Positions 32,364 to 43,317 of a DNA stretch of 64,000 nt are shown piece after piece. Under the pieces are notes generated by a model. The model saw only the letters and a program-made list of their open reading frames with translations. It did not search any database and was not told the DNA's origin. Source of the stretch: Ornithodoros turicata (lineage: Eukaryota > Arthropoda > Arachnida > Ixodida > Argasidae). The stretch is from assembly GCF_037126465.1 (NCBI RefSeq), contig NC_088206.1, positions 27,096,790 to 27,160,789 on the forward strand. Reading direction: 5' to 3'. The position numbers were made by a program, and so were the translations under genes. How positions within the stretch are numbered: the stretch's first letter is position 1; each line of letters starts with the position of its first letter.

Positions 32364-33008
32364 TACCGTATTTATTCGCATATAAGACACACATTTTTTT
32401 ACCAAAAAACATCGCTTTATTGAGTGGGTGCATTCAATACTCGGGGGAAAATTGGAACCCAACACTTAAGGTACACGTAACTCCCATTTTATTCCGAGGT
32501 ATCCACTGCGATCTCCCCAGAATCAAAAGTCGCGATTCTGCCTCATCGACGCGGTTTATTCCGAAATATCCCCGACGATCTCTCCGGAATCAAACGTCTC
32601 GATTCTGCTTCATAATCGCAATTTATTCCGAGACATCCACGGCGCTCTCTCCAGAATTGAACATTGCGATTTTGCCTCATCGTCGCGATTTATTCCGAGA
32701 TGTCTACAATTATCCCGGAATCGAATGTCTTCCGTTCTATCAAGCGTGGATAAAATACTCCCCGATGTCTCTCGCATTCGTCATTCATCACTCTAACACC
32801 AGGCACTTCTTCTCGTTGACTGCGCGATAAGAGTGGCCGTGTGAGGGCGATATGCTGGCTGGCTGGTGCTGCGCGAGACGATCCGGCCGTGCTACTAATG
32901 TCGGGGTGCTTTTAATGTGTGGGGAACAAAAAAAGTACCAGTATTTCGGCGCTCAAGTTGGGGTGTGTTCAATACGCAAGTGCGTCCAATATGCAAGCAA
33001 ATATGGTA
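32364..33008 (+). mobile_element. MITE, ACCGTATTTATTCGCATATAAG family, copy 2
   Basis: The left end is TACCGTATTTATTCGCATAT and the right end TATGCAAGCAAATATGGTA. From about 32470 to 32725 a unit of about 58 bp is repeated four to five times, each with TTATTCCGAGxTxTCCACGG, ATCTCTCCGGAATCxAACxT and CGATTCTGCCTCATC. The copy at 22287 has fewer units. No gene is present. Confidence 0.78.
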
Positions 33009-33369
33009 CTTTGAGTTGTCCATCACCAAATTTTGCTACGAAAATGAGCTGCAGTCAGCCCCTACTTCTATCAGTTCCGTCGCTCCAAGGCATGTGGCAA
33101 ACTGATGAGGAATTGGTGTTCTTCCTGCACTCATCACGCTGTTTTGCTTTTGGCCCATTCACATAGCGAAGTTTGGGAATAGATATCTCTTCACGTTTCC
33201 CAGAGAGCCTATACACAAAAACGCGATTCAAGGAATGGGCACCGCCATTAGTGCTGCCACCACTTGGTATTCCCGTAACTATGCCCACGTGGACTGCCGT
33301 TGGCAGAGTTCGTTCATTTTTTGCATCTTGCAATCACTTAAGACGGTTGTTTAGCTTATAACTTTGAAA
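33009..33369. other. intron sequence, nothing recognised
   Basis: No feature is recognised between the MITE and the tRNA-like duplication. Confidence 0.45.
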
Positions 33370-33398
33370 GATGAAAGATGAAAGTCACTGAAAAGGTT

Positions 33399-33471
33399 AG
33401 CCAGCTGTAGGGATCGAACCCACATCTTCTGGATTACCGGTCCAGGGCTCTACCAATTGAGCTAAGCTAAC
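33399..33471 (-). tRNA. tRNA-like gene, anticodon GGT, copy 1
   Basis: On the minus strand 73 nt fold as a complete cloverleaf. The acceptor stem GTTAGCT pairs with AGCTGGC (two G-U pairs), the D stem is GCTC/GAGC, the anticodon stem CTGGA/TCCAG, and the T stem GTGGG/CCTAC with loop TTCGATC. The anticodon-loop is CCGGTAA, giving anticodon GGT (Thr) with C rather than U at position 33. A and B boxes are good and TTTT follows at 33391-33394. The GGT anticodon is normally absent in eukaryotes and C33 is unusual, so it may be a SINE-type or pseudo-tRNA. Confidence 0.6.
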
Positions 33472-33732
33472 ACGCCTCTCCAGCGACTTTCGGGGTGCGT
33501 CATCTGAAGGGATGACAAACCAGCCACTCCCTCTCACTCACCCGCCTTTCACTCTTACATTTTTGCTCACTCATACGCACATTCATACGACGGAAATTGA
33601 CGCAAGCGGCACCTGTTGAACAAGAGAGAAACTGATGTTCTGAGGCTGGAACACATAGAAGGGACAGATACAAACAAAGCCTCAAATTGCCTAAGAAATC
33701 AACGATGAAAGATGAAAGTCACTGAAAAGGTT

Positions 33733-33805
33733 AGCCAGCTGTAGGGATCGAACCCACATCTTCTGGATTACCGGTCCAGGGCTCTACCAATTGAGCTAAG
33801 CTAAC
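33733..33805 (-). tRNA. tRNA-like gene, anticodon GGT, copy 2
   Basis: This is identical to the copy at 33399-33471 over all 73 nt and is followed by the same TTTT. It lies in the second unit of the tandem duplication. Confidence 0.6.
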
Positions 33806-33932
33806 ACGCCTCTCCAGCGACTTTCGGGGTGCGTCATCTGAAGGGACGACAAACCAGCCACTCACTCACATTTTTGCTCACTCATACGCACATTCATACG
33901 ACGGAAATCGACGCAAGCAGCACCTGTCGATG

Positions 33933-34409
33933 TGGAAAAGATATTCGCATCGGCCACCACTCCACACGTAGATAATATTGTGCATATCGCATGCGGATGC
34001 AGGTAATCTTTTTCTTTATCTTTCGAACACCGATACGCTACTCAGACGTTTACCGTATGACTAGTTATGTGGAATGTTGTCGTTCTTGTCAGTAATACTC
34101 ATTAAAGACGACATCCACCAGTATTCCTCCCACTGGGAGTAAGCAGTTCTGGCAGTCCACTCCTATCCTGTCGTCGCCGGGAAAGAGGCTAAAGAGCGCA
34201 CGGAGACCGGTAGTTTGAGAGTAACGCGACAAGGTCTATAGTTAACACGTTAATGAATTTTACATAATTTAGTCATGTGGTTGTTGCATACTCCTAGAAA
34301 AAATGAGAGCCTGGCTTTATAACACACTTGCAAAAATGGCATCGGTGCTGCCCTCATAGCATGTTTTATATTTAAAAAAACAGCGTTGAATAAAGACAAA
34401 AACACTATA
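33933..34409. other. intron sequence, nothing recognised
   Basis: No exon or repeat end is recognised between the tRNA-like duplication and the large Tigger nest. Confidence 0.45.
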
Positions 34410-35564
34410 CAGCAGAATCTCGTTAATTCAAATTCCAGGTTAATTCAAACCATTTCCCGCTACGTTTTCAATGCACTTGAAACCCGCTTAATTCGAACCT
34501 CACTTCCAGTTAATTCACACCTTTCACTCCCCTCCCGCCGACGTTTGTGACGCGCTCTTCGGTGCTGGCGGTACCACTGCCGCCGTCACCGCCGCTGCAT
34601 GGGCGAGTCAATTCCGTGCGAGAGGGAGAGCTAAGAGCAGATTGCGACTCGCAAGAACGTGTGAGAAGTCTGGTCGGTTAGTTGCGTTTTGTGCTTTTTG
34701 TGTTCTTACGTGTGGCGTGGTTCGTGCGTCCTCTTCACGAAGAGTGAAACTGACTGTCCACAGTGCACTGTGTAACCAATGTCAATGCGGGTCAAGTATA
34801 AAACACTTTCCCTCCAGCAAAAGCTGGCTGCTGTCAACGAAGTGTAGTCGTGAGTGAAGAAGACTGTGGTCACTGTTATCTTGAACTCGCATATCTCGAA
34901 ATATTGGATAATTCCAAGGTTTCCGGCGTCACAGAATTAAATTTACTGTTTACCATGCATTTGGCATCGCTTATCTCGAAGCATTTTTGGGAATGAGTTC
35001 GGATATCTCGAAAATTCATCACCGAAACATTCGAAAATGCGCACGCTGCAGCTCTACACCTCCTCCCCCAGCAATCTCCTCCCACCTCTGCTGTCGTCCT
35101 CTCACGTCTCAGATCGGGAGAGCCCTGAAATCTTTTTGGCCGGTCTGCATAAGAGGAATCGAAAACAAAGGGCGAAAGGGAAGTGGACTGGGTGGACGTT
35201 CGTCAGTTCGCCAGAAACTGCAACCAGTGCCCACGTGTTCGTCAAACTTCGTGCTTTCCTCAACTGGCAAAGGCAGGGAAGCAGTGCAAGGAGCTAACGC
35301 AGGAGCTGAAAGTTGCGCTGATCAAGGAAGTTGATAAAGGAGGTAGCACCAAATCATCCATTGCCAAAGAATTTGGCATTCCTTCGTCAATGCTACCAAC
35401 GATCTTGAAGAATAGAGCACGAGTCTTTGAGACCTTTGAACAAAGTTTTCCGAGCAAGAGGAAAAGGTCTCTAAATTCCAAGTTCCCCGATGTGGAAGCA
35501 GCGCTACTCCTCTGGCTACAGAATACAAGAGCTGCCAATTTGCCAGTGACAGGCCCATTATTAA

Positions 35565-38500
35565 GAGGGGATATCACCCGTCGCGGCCCCATGTATTTTC
35601 TATGGGGTGAACTTCTCCATTTTTCTCGATAAATACTCGTCCGATTTTCACAATATCGGCCTCATTTGATAGCTTTTAACGATTATGAGAAAATGGATTT
35701 TTCAATCGCTTGGATTTTTCGTTGAGACGTTGTAGAACGTGTCGAAAATAGCCAAAAATTGACCTTGGACTTCTGAAGCGAATAGCAGAAAACAAAATCA
35801 TCATAGGCGACATTTGCTCAATCCATTTTCTTCTAAAATGCGTCCTGAACGTTTTGGTACCACTATCTCGCGTGTAATGTCAGCCGTTCAAGAGATAAAT
35901 GAAAATACCTGAGGGTATGTACAGCGCTTCCTCGGGACAACTTTTTCTGCCGCCCGGTGCTGCCACGACGCGGGCTTTACGTCCAGAAGGTATTTATCCG
36001 CCAAGTGTAACCCTTATTTCAGCATACTATCCGAGTTTTTCTTTCCCAGGAAAAAAAGGGGACGGGCGCTAAGCTCCACTCTAGCGGGGCTATTCTTTTT
36101 CCTGCTGTGTGGCTTACCGCGCCGGCCTTTGAGAAGCGGGCACAAGTGGGCATGTAATGACTCAGCATGCTATTCTCGGTATTGGGCTCGTTCTTGCAGT
36201 TCGGACTGTCCCGTCGATTCCCTTGGTTCCTGTGTGCGTGTTTGTTCCGAACATCTGGAAGCGTCGAAAGTTTGGCGCAGGGACGAGCGGCGATAATGAG
36301 CTGAGCAACTGAAAATTCGGTACCCGCCAAAATAATGATGATAATAAATACTAGTGAGATAAGCACAACATCCCCATTGTCTTGCGGCCTCCCAAATAGA
36401 ACAAACGGCGTCTAGTCATAACGGCCCGAATAATTATTTATTTATTTATTTATTTTTTATTTATGCTGTTGTAGGAGCCATTCCAGTTGCGCTGGTTGCG
36501 TATTCTGTGTTCTGCGTCTTCAATTGATAAGCGAAGCTCTATGTTCTTAGTGTAATTTTGTTGTAATGTGCTTCGTGTACAGTATCGTTATAGCCCTATT
36601 TATTAAAGTCAGTTAAATGGCTATCTGAAACCCAATCCATTCTCTTTCCCATAATATGCAGGTGAAAGTTCTCCAGGTATTTATAAAGCAAATACCACTT
36701 TCAATGCTATCACTGGTGGTGTGATAGATCAGCTTCATATGTTATAGTGAAAAGAGTAGACAGAGCGACGAAAAAAAGTCGGACAGCTTGGTTTCGGCAA
36801 ATAAGGCAGCGAAAAGCTACCGGTGAGTCAGTTGCATAAAGCTCATAACTGAGAAGCTAATAAAAATTAATGGCTTAATCTCTTCAAGTGAAGGCTCTCT
36901 ATCCATTTATCACCCATGGTTGTCGATAGATAGTTTCGTCAGAATTAATTATCATCTATCACTCTCGCCACCTCTGGGTTATGTTATTGAGGGCAGCGGA
37001 CAATTGCTCACCGGACATTTGCTCACCCTGCTCAATTTTACCATGAGCCCACCCTGACAGTTTCATAATTCATTTTCATCTTGTCCACTGTGTGAACCAG
37101 TGAATACTAAAGCGTTTTAAATATTTTTTTTTTTAAGTTTTGAACTTTTGAGAAGCGAATGCGTCGTCCGACAGCTGCTAAAAAGCCAGCCTCAGTCCTC
37201 CCTTTATGAGGGGGGGGGGGGGGATACGTTTATTACGAAAAAGAAAGGAAAGGTCAACCAGACGGAGGCCCGCTTGCTATTCCAAAAAAAAAAGGAGAAA
37301 GGGGGAAGACAAGTAAAGGAAAAGAAAAAGAACGAAGCTCGGGGCATAAAGTTTTCAGGAAACGACCACAGGGCTTATTATTTTAATCCAGCATTATCAC
37401 AGCCAGTCATCCCCCCAGCCACAAGAGCCGCAAGAGCATGTTCTCCTGTAACAAACATTTTATATTGTGCCACCAAAACGACACATATCTTGCGAAAACA
37501 ATAGGCACGTAAAAAACTTGGTGAGCATTTGCCCCCTTGAGCTTCCGGGCGGTGAGCAAATGTTCTGGATTGAGACCGTTATTGAGACCTCTCCACCATT
37601 TCGGAAAAAGTTTTTCGGAGAAAGTTCTCCTCCATTTCGGAAAAGGGTTCCGGAAAAAGTTTTCTAGTTAACACTGATGTTAATGAACAGTAAAAGCTCC
37701 ATGCTATTGAACGAAGAATATAAAGGCATCGTCACCAATCATATTAGACCCCCTAGCTATGGGGTAGGGTTCCACTCCTAGAGTGGAAAACCTCCCCACT
37801 TCATCGTCAGAATATATTTCTTGTTGTTTGTTGAAAGGGCACTGTTGTTTGTAATGTTTGTGTGTTCTTGTAGTACATGAAGATTACAAAGACAGAAATC
37901 AATTCACCGAAAAGTCAGTTTTAATGAACCCCAGACAAAAATTAATCCGCAGCGTAGGCAACGTTTGATCTAAGCTGCGACGTCAGAAGGAAAAATGTGC
38001 CCAGCACACTTTATCATCACTACTTCATGCGTTCCCGAACCATTTTATCCTACACCCTAGTGCTTTCTTTAATTCTTTTCTTTCCTTTTTATTTATTTCT
38101 TAATTTTATTTATTTATTTACTTAATTATTTCTGGAATAGCAAGCCGACGACTCGTTTGGCTGACCTTTCCCCCATTTTTTTTTCCTTTTCGTTAAATAT
38201 ATCCCCCCCCCCCTAGCGCTGTACATTGAGGAGAATGACGACCTCCAGCATGGAAAGCGACGGACGACACGGAACGTCTAGGTAAATTGTAGCAAGATAA
38301 GTTGATAAGGAAATTTAAAGATTACGTCCGTTTCATGCCGAATAATTATTTCACATATGGTGGATGCCATGCGTATGGGGTGGGTGACGGTTTGATGGTC
38401 GACGCGTGAGTCATAAAATAATTTATCGTTTCTTTTATATGTCCGTTTATCACTCATCTCCAGAACAAAGGAGATATGTCAAACCACTGACCTATTTTCA

Positions 38501-39442
38501 ATCGTGGCATCTGACGGTTTCGGTAAATCCCGATTCAATTCCATTAGTGCCCCTGCGAATTAATTTTTATCGGAATGAAGTTCACCGGGGTGCGGACAAT
38601 CGCTCATCGGGGTGTCCGCCCATTTGTTCGAACGCCGTTTGATCGGGGGGGGGGGGGGGGGGGGGGGGCATATATTCTAGGACCATTTATTCTGACGCCC
38701 ATATGCCAGACATCGAATAGGAAGGAGGTGTGACATTCTAGTAGAAGTTGTAAACAAAAATGTTTTGTCGCCTATTTGTGTCCTCCTGCCCGATTATGAA
38801 CGTTTCCAATAAAGAAGAAATAATAAATGCTATGAGACTCGTAAACATCAAGCGTAGGTTTGTTTGCGTGCGTGTTTTGTAGATTGGAGAAATTTTATAT
38901 GGTTAATGTAATCAATGAATCAATGCACCACACTTTTTCTGTGAATACACAGCAGTTAGCTTTGCGAAAGCCGTCTGTCTGCAAAATGTTTTACTGTTGG
39001 AATTCTCAGCCAAAGAAATATCAGCTGGTCAATATAAGTTTATAGAAATAAGCGCGGCGAACGAAACGTAACACTTGGACTTTGCGTGCTGGTGTCGAAA
39101 ACCTCCGACATGGAAAGCTTAGGAAACATCAGCTAAGCTAAGATAACATCAACCCCAAAAGTCAGTAGATGCAGTCCACAAAGAGACAATGAAGAAGAAT
39201 TCGCCTTTGCCGGACCTGCCTTTTTTCCATTAGCTCAGTTGACCTTGGCAACCCACACATGACGGGAGATCCCTGCACCTCGGTCACACGTGTTTATGGA
39301 ACTACACAATCCCGCGGAGGAGTAACTCGTAACAGGGGTATTGATTAGAGCTTTCACCTTGCTGAGACCCGGATGTTTGTGTGGCACCATCTACATGTGA
39401 CAAAGTCGTGAATCAGAGATGGCTCCTCGGTGATACCCCCCC
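35565..39442. mobile_element. 3,878-bp TTAA-flanked piggyBac-like insertion
   Basis: TTAA stands at 35561-35564 and again at 39443-39446. Just inside, GAGGGGATATCACCCG on the left faces GGTGATACCCCCCC on the right, an inverted pair. Taking out the element and one TTAA rejoins the Tigger frame exactly (PLL then MEK). TTAA duplication is the hallmark of piggyBac-type transposition. No transposase or other domain is recognised in its frames, so it is non-autonomous. It contains poly-G and poly-A runs and inverted GGTGAGCAAATG motifs. Confidence 0.85.
36999..37566. repeat. inverted repeat with TTGCTCACC motifs inside the TTAA element
   Basis: GGACAATTGCTCACCGGACA with TTTGCTCACC at 36999-37025 is answered by GGTGAGCATTTGCCC and GGCGGTGAGCAAATGTTC at 37521-37566 in the opposite orientation. 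It may be a small MITE nested in the TTAA element. A related but altered phrase, GGACAATCGCTCATCGGGGT, lies at about 38594. Confidence 0.6.
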
Positions 39443-40927
39443 TTAATGGAGAAAGTGGACACCATGGCATTGCAGATGGGCTACACCGATTTCAGCTACA
39501 GTGTTGGCTGGTTCGACAGATTCAAGAAGCGGCACAACATGTCGTCCAAAACAATCCATGGCGAAAGCGGCGCCGTTGATGGTGCAGTTCGGACAACTGG
39601 CGCTGCCATCGGCTCGTCGAGTTGCAGAGCGTGTACGACGACAAAGACATCTTCAATTTGGACGAGGCAGCTCTTTTTTATAAGATGCTGCCCAACGAAC
39701 GTGTACTTTGAAGGATGACCCCTGCAGAGGAGCCAAGCAGTGGAAAGACAGAGTGACGATCCTTTTCGGAACGAACGCTACCAGCGAAGAAAAGCTCCCA
39801 CTTCTAATCATTGGGAGAGCTAGGAAACAAGTGTGCTTTCGAAGCGCAAGGCTGCCAAATGACAATTATTTACACATCTAACAGGACCTCTTGGATGACG
39901 GCTGCAGTGTTAGAAGAGTACGTGCGCACGCTTGGCCGAAAGTTGGCAAAGAAGAAACGCAAGGTTGTCTTCGTTGTTGATAACTGCCCGGGACATGGAA
40001 CAACTGCGAATCTCGAAGCCATCACCGTAGAGTTTCTCCCTGCCAACATGACATCAGTTTTACAACCAATCAGGGGGTGATCGAGATGACCAGGAAGGTC
40101 TACAGAATCTTCTCTGGCAGATTTTGTTGTCGTATAACAACGGCAAGGGGTACGACATCGACCTTCTGGGTGCCATTCACCTCATCGACAACGCCTGGAG
40201 GAATATGCGCCCGTCCGCAATAGCGAACTGCTTCGCTCATGCAGGATTGCAGGAACATGCAGGACCTCAACCTCAAGTTTCCCGTAAACTGATGTGATGA
40301 GCTCTGTTCACTGACTGTGATGAGCTCTGCTCCAAATCACCAGTGATGGGTGCTGTGACGCCGACGTAGATATGGTCTTTGAGCAGTAGGCGCTGTATGA
40401 GAAGGATGCCCCGGTATGTGGGGAAATGACGGACAGTGAAATAATCGAAATAGCGTCTGACCGTGCTTCGTGTGGGACAGACGACGTCGAAGAGGGAGAA
40501 GCACACGAAGAGCCTCGGGATGTCCCAACTTTCACCGAAAACAAGGGAACTCGTCCGTTTGTTACGGAACAAGGTTGAGTGCAGCGGAGGTGAAGAATGT
40601 TTGATGCTGTGCGTAAAGAATCTTGAGGACGCTTTCCTCGCACCAACGGCACGAAAGCAGTCGCTGATAACGTCGTTTTGTGGAAGCAATGTGTAAATGA
40701 AGTCCCACCTTTGATTGTGCAAACTGGGATTGTGTTTCTGGCCGTAAGTAGTGCACCCACTGGGAAAGTTTCACTATTTCTGCCACAACTAAGCTTGTAA
40801 AAGCAAGAAAAGCCTGCAATACCTCATTACTGCATTGAAAATCGAGATGTATCGCTTATGTCGAAACTCCGCTTATCTCGAATTTTGGGGCGGTTTTTAG
40901 GACTTCGAGATAACGGGAGTTTACTGT

Positions 40928-41935
40928 ATAGGGCCGTCGGTTTTCGGGTAAAACCCGATAAAGCACTTGTTCACCCCCCCCCCCCCCCCCCCCCCCCCGA
41001 TTTACATCAAATAGTTTGGGTTTAAGCCGATAAAACGGGCTTGCGAACGTGCAATTCAAGGACTTCATCCGCAGATGCGCGAACTACGGCAATCGCCGCT
41101 ACCGCTCCTTACTGCCGAAACTGTGGCAGCGCTTCACTTGGCTTCTCGTCTGGTGGCCCGCCTAAAGCCTGCGGCTGCCACGGTATCTAGTGTAACACAT
41201 TCGAAACAAATGCAATTGCGGCAGCCAGCCACAAGACCACCCAATCAGAAGATGCGCGCGCCGCGTCTGACTTTTACGCTGGTGAAGTAAACAAAACCGG
41301 TTTTCAATTTGCGGACACTTGCACACAGATCCGATTTCTAGCGTGAAAAATGGGACGGAAATGCAAATCGCTCCAATCTTGGGCATCTCAACATGCAGAC
41401 TTTGAAGTTGTCAAAAAGAGAACAGGTGAGGACACGATGGAGACATTGGTGTGCAAGTATTGCTGCATGGAGATGGAGATGCTGGGCAAGGGAGTATCTT
41501 GCATCAGCAAGGCACGCGAAATTGAAAGAAAGGATGCAGCAACAGCCAACGATGTACGAGGCATGGCAACGTGAACGCGGCAAGATGACTGACGGCACAA
41601 TCTGTGCTCATGTTAAGGCGTTTTGTGAGAGCAGAATCAGCCTGAGCTCCGTGCAGCGCATCAGGCAGACCTCCTCCTCCTCTCCATGCCCTCAACGCTC
41701 ATCGATGAATGATGCTTTGCTGAACATGCAACTTATTCGTTTTGTAAACGGGAGCCAGTCCAAGCCTTAGTTATACAGTGAATTATCCACCAGTCTCTTA
41801 ATAAATATTCTTACACTTAATTTCAAGACAAAAAGTGTCGTTTTTCTTTTTTTCACCCGAAGATACATCACTTCTCAGTATATCACCCGATTTTACCGGT
41901 TGGCAGGTCCTGATTTTCAACCTGATACTTACCCC
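40928..41935 (+). mobile_element. hAT-like element with CGGBP1-like N-terminal fragment
   Basis: The left end GGCCGTCGGTTTTCGGGTAA and the right region CACCCGATTTTACCGGTTGG resemble the element at 49315-49830. A plus-strand frame at 41350-41700 reads MGRKCKSLQSWASQHADFEV, LVCKYCCMEMEM, HAKLKERMQQQPTMYEAW and TICAHVKAFCESRISLSS, with one frame change near 41505. This is a zinc-finger N-terminus of the CGGBP1/hAT type, related to the product at 24319. Confidence 0.68.
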
Positions 41936-42423
41936 CCGCTTCTCACAAAAAAATAAAACTCAAAAACTGAGGAACCTAATTAAGTACTTTAACGACAATC
42001 ATGGAACGTAAAGACAAGATTCGAGTGAAGGCATACGGCTGGAAGCTGCGCACCCGCGTCTGGAAGAGGCACTTCTATTGTGGCTAAAACGAACTGCCCT
42101 GCACTAGTATGTGCCAAAACATGCTTTGTGTGAGGCCTACTGATACTGAAAGTCAGAATTTTGCATTGGAACACAGGTTCTAATAATTCAAACTTCCCGA
42201 TAATTCAAACAAAAATCTGTGGTCCCCTCAAGTTTGAATTAACGAGGTTCTACTGTAATTGCATTACAAAATCAACAAAATGATTTACTCACCCCAGCAG
42301 CTTCTTCTGACACCACGTGAGCTGAAAGAGCATGTATTAGATGATATGAAGCAACAAGTGGGTACAGAAACCATATGTATGTTGCAACTAACTTTCACTG
42401 TCTGTGTTGTCGTCTACAGTTAC

Positions 42424-42485
42424 TTCTCCGTAAGCGTTGGTTGCTTCTGATGAACTTAGCTCTCCGGCATTGCGGCTTTCCACAG
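42424..42485 (-). CDS. HUWE1: HUWE1 exon 14
   Basis: This 62-nt exon (acceptor TTGATGAAG, donor GGAGAA|gtaact) enters in phase 1 and leaves in phase 0. It encodes AVESRNAGELSSSEATNAYG with a final Glu. The product is not conserved by itself. The choice rests on the phases of exons 13 and 15 and on the human pattern SSQEMQVENELEDL. A second GT a little further on (GAAA|gttagt) would not join exon 15 in frame. Confidence 0.72.
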
Positions 42486-42566
42486 CTTCATCAAGAAAAA
42501 GAAGGCAATCATAGAGTAAAAACTTCCTGTAACTAAGACTGAGTATAGCACAACTCAGATTCCTAC

Positions 42567-42814
42567 CTCCATCTTGGACACCCTCATCTTCTCTGCGAGC
42601 ATCACGCGAGGCCAAGAGCGTTCGGGAGGAGTTCTTGCGTCCCCGAGTTGCCTGTGAAGGCAAGTTCACCATCCGAGAGAGGGTCTCTAGGGGCTTGAGT
42701 GCTGCGTTAACAGTGGCTGCCATGTGTGGTGAGGACAAGTCCAAGCTGTGTGGGATGCGAGCAAGGTCCGTCACAAGTCCTCTTCGCAGCAGCACTCGTA
42801 CCATGTTGTTCATG
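42567..42814 (-). CDS. HUWE1: HUWE1 exon 13
   Basis: This 248-nt exon (acceptor TCTTCCTAG, donor GATGGAG|gtagga) enters in phase 2 and leaves in phase 1. It encodes MNNMVRVLLRRGLVTDLARI with [20 protein letters not shown] and PLETLSRMVNLPSQ. It matches human [20 protein letters not shown] and [20 protein letters not shown] closely. A Ser/Arg-rich tail starts the disordered region. Confidence 0.98.
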
Positions 42815-43317
42815 CTAGGAAGATGCAAAGAAGAAAGCTTGGATGACAAGTTCCAGCTGTGCTGATGGAAGCCAGGCGCCACAGCACCAGTGTTGTTCAG
42901 GGTAGAAGACCACAAAGAGATGAATTCATAATCCAGAGACTGTCAAGAGTCAGGAGGCAAGTCAACACTCAAAAGACAGTCAACTATACCTAGGATCTGA
43001 CTTTTTCGAGTTAAACCAGATTCTAACCAGAAACTAATGGCTGAAGTTGTAAGCCTTGCTATGACACTAGGAAGGAAGTACAAAGATTGTTACAGAAAGC
43101 TGTTGACGATAGCATAGAAAGCATCTCTTTCACATCGGACATGCACCAGCCACACTGGTGTCAAATGAGTGCCTCTTCTCATTGTCTGGAAATATTGTTC
43201 AGTCGCAGAGAGCTTCGATCAGCCCAAATCATATACAGCTTGATTCCTAATTGACAAGTATTTGATTTGATTCCTTTGATTCCTGGCTTGCGCTGTTTTA
43301 TTTGGTCTGTCGGAAAG
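42815..43317. other. intron sequence, nothing recognised
   Basis: This is the part of the intron upstream of exon 13. No repeat end is clear before the Tigger fragment. Confidence 0.5.

Larger units (their letters stand above)
33370..33932. repeat. tandem duplication (334-bp spacing) with tRNA-like genes
   Basis: Two units begin with GATGAAAGATGAAAGTCACT at 33370 and 33704. Each holds one identical tRNA-like sequence and shares flanks such as CGACTTTCGGGGTGCGTCAT and CACTCATACGCACATTCATA. The second unit lacks about 24 bp present in the first and has few substitutions, so the duplication is recent. Confidence 0.88.
35270..40300 (+). pseudogene. Tigger/pogo transposase, interrupted and decayed
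   Basis: The N-terminal part gives ELTQELKVALIKEVDKGGST with SSIAKEFGIPSSMLPTILK (first CENP-B-type helix-turn-helix) and LWLQNTRAANLPVTGPLL. It resumes after the insertion with MEKVDTMALQMGYTDFSYS and VGWFDRFKKRHNM (second HTH). Then, with frame changes, come DIFNLDEAALFYKMLP, ILFGTNATSEEKLPLLIIG, KVVFVVDNCPGHGTTANLE and FLPANMTSVLQP. FNLDE and VVDNCPGH carry the first two catalytic Asp residues. At the third site the usual QPxDQGV reads QPIRG and then a stop (about 40075), as if a few bases carrying the Asp were deleted. The gene is dead. Confidence 0.85.
34871..40926 (+). mobile_element. inner Tigger transposon with broken transposase
   Basis: The right end is ATCTCGAAT...CGAGATAACGGGAGTTTACTG followed by TA. 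The left end around CACTGTTATCTTGAACTCGC with CATATCTCGAAATATTGG is a looser partner. Inside, and on the same strand, lie the HTH part of a transposase (35270-35560), a 3.9-kb TTAA insertion, and the catalytic part (39446-40300). Confidence 0.75.
34410..42255 (+). mobile_element. outer Tigger element split by later insertions
   Basis: The left end CAGCAGAATCTCGTTAATTC (34410) and the right end GAATTAACGAGGTTCTACTG (ending 42255) are inverted partners, each beside TA. The left part encodes the start of a Tigger transposase, MRVKYKTLSLQQKLAAVNEV (about 34783-34845). The right part at about 42053-42108 gives RLEEALLLWLKRTAL, which belongs further along the same protein family. Between them lie a second Tigger (about 34871-40926) and a hAT-like piece (40928-41935). 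Confidence 0.72.

Noticed and set aside
36300..37100. Possible gene inside the TTAA element
   Set aside because: Frames are short, low in complexity and without any domain, so I left the element as non-autonomous.
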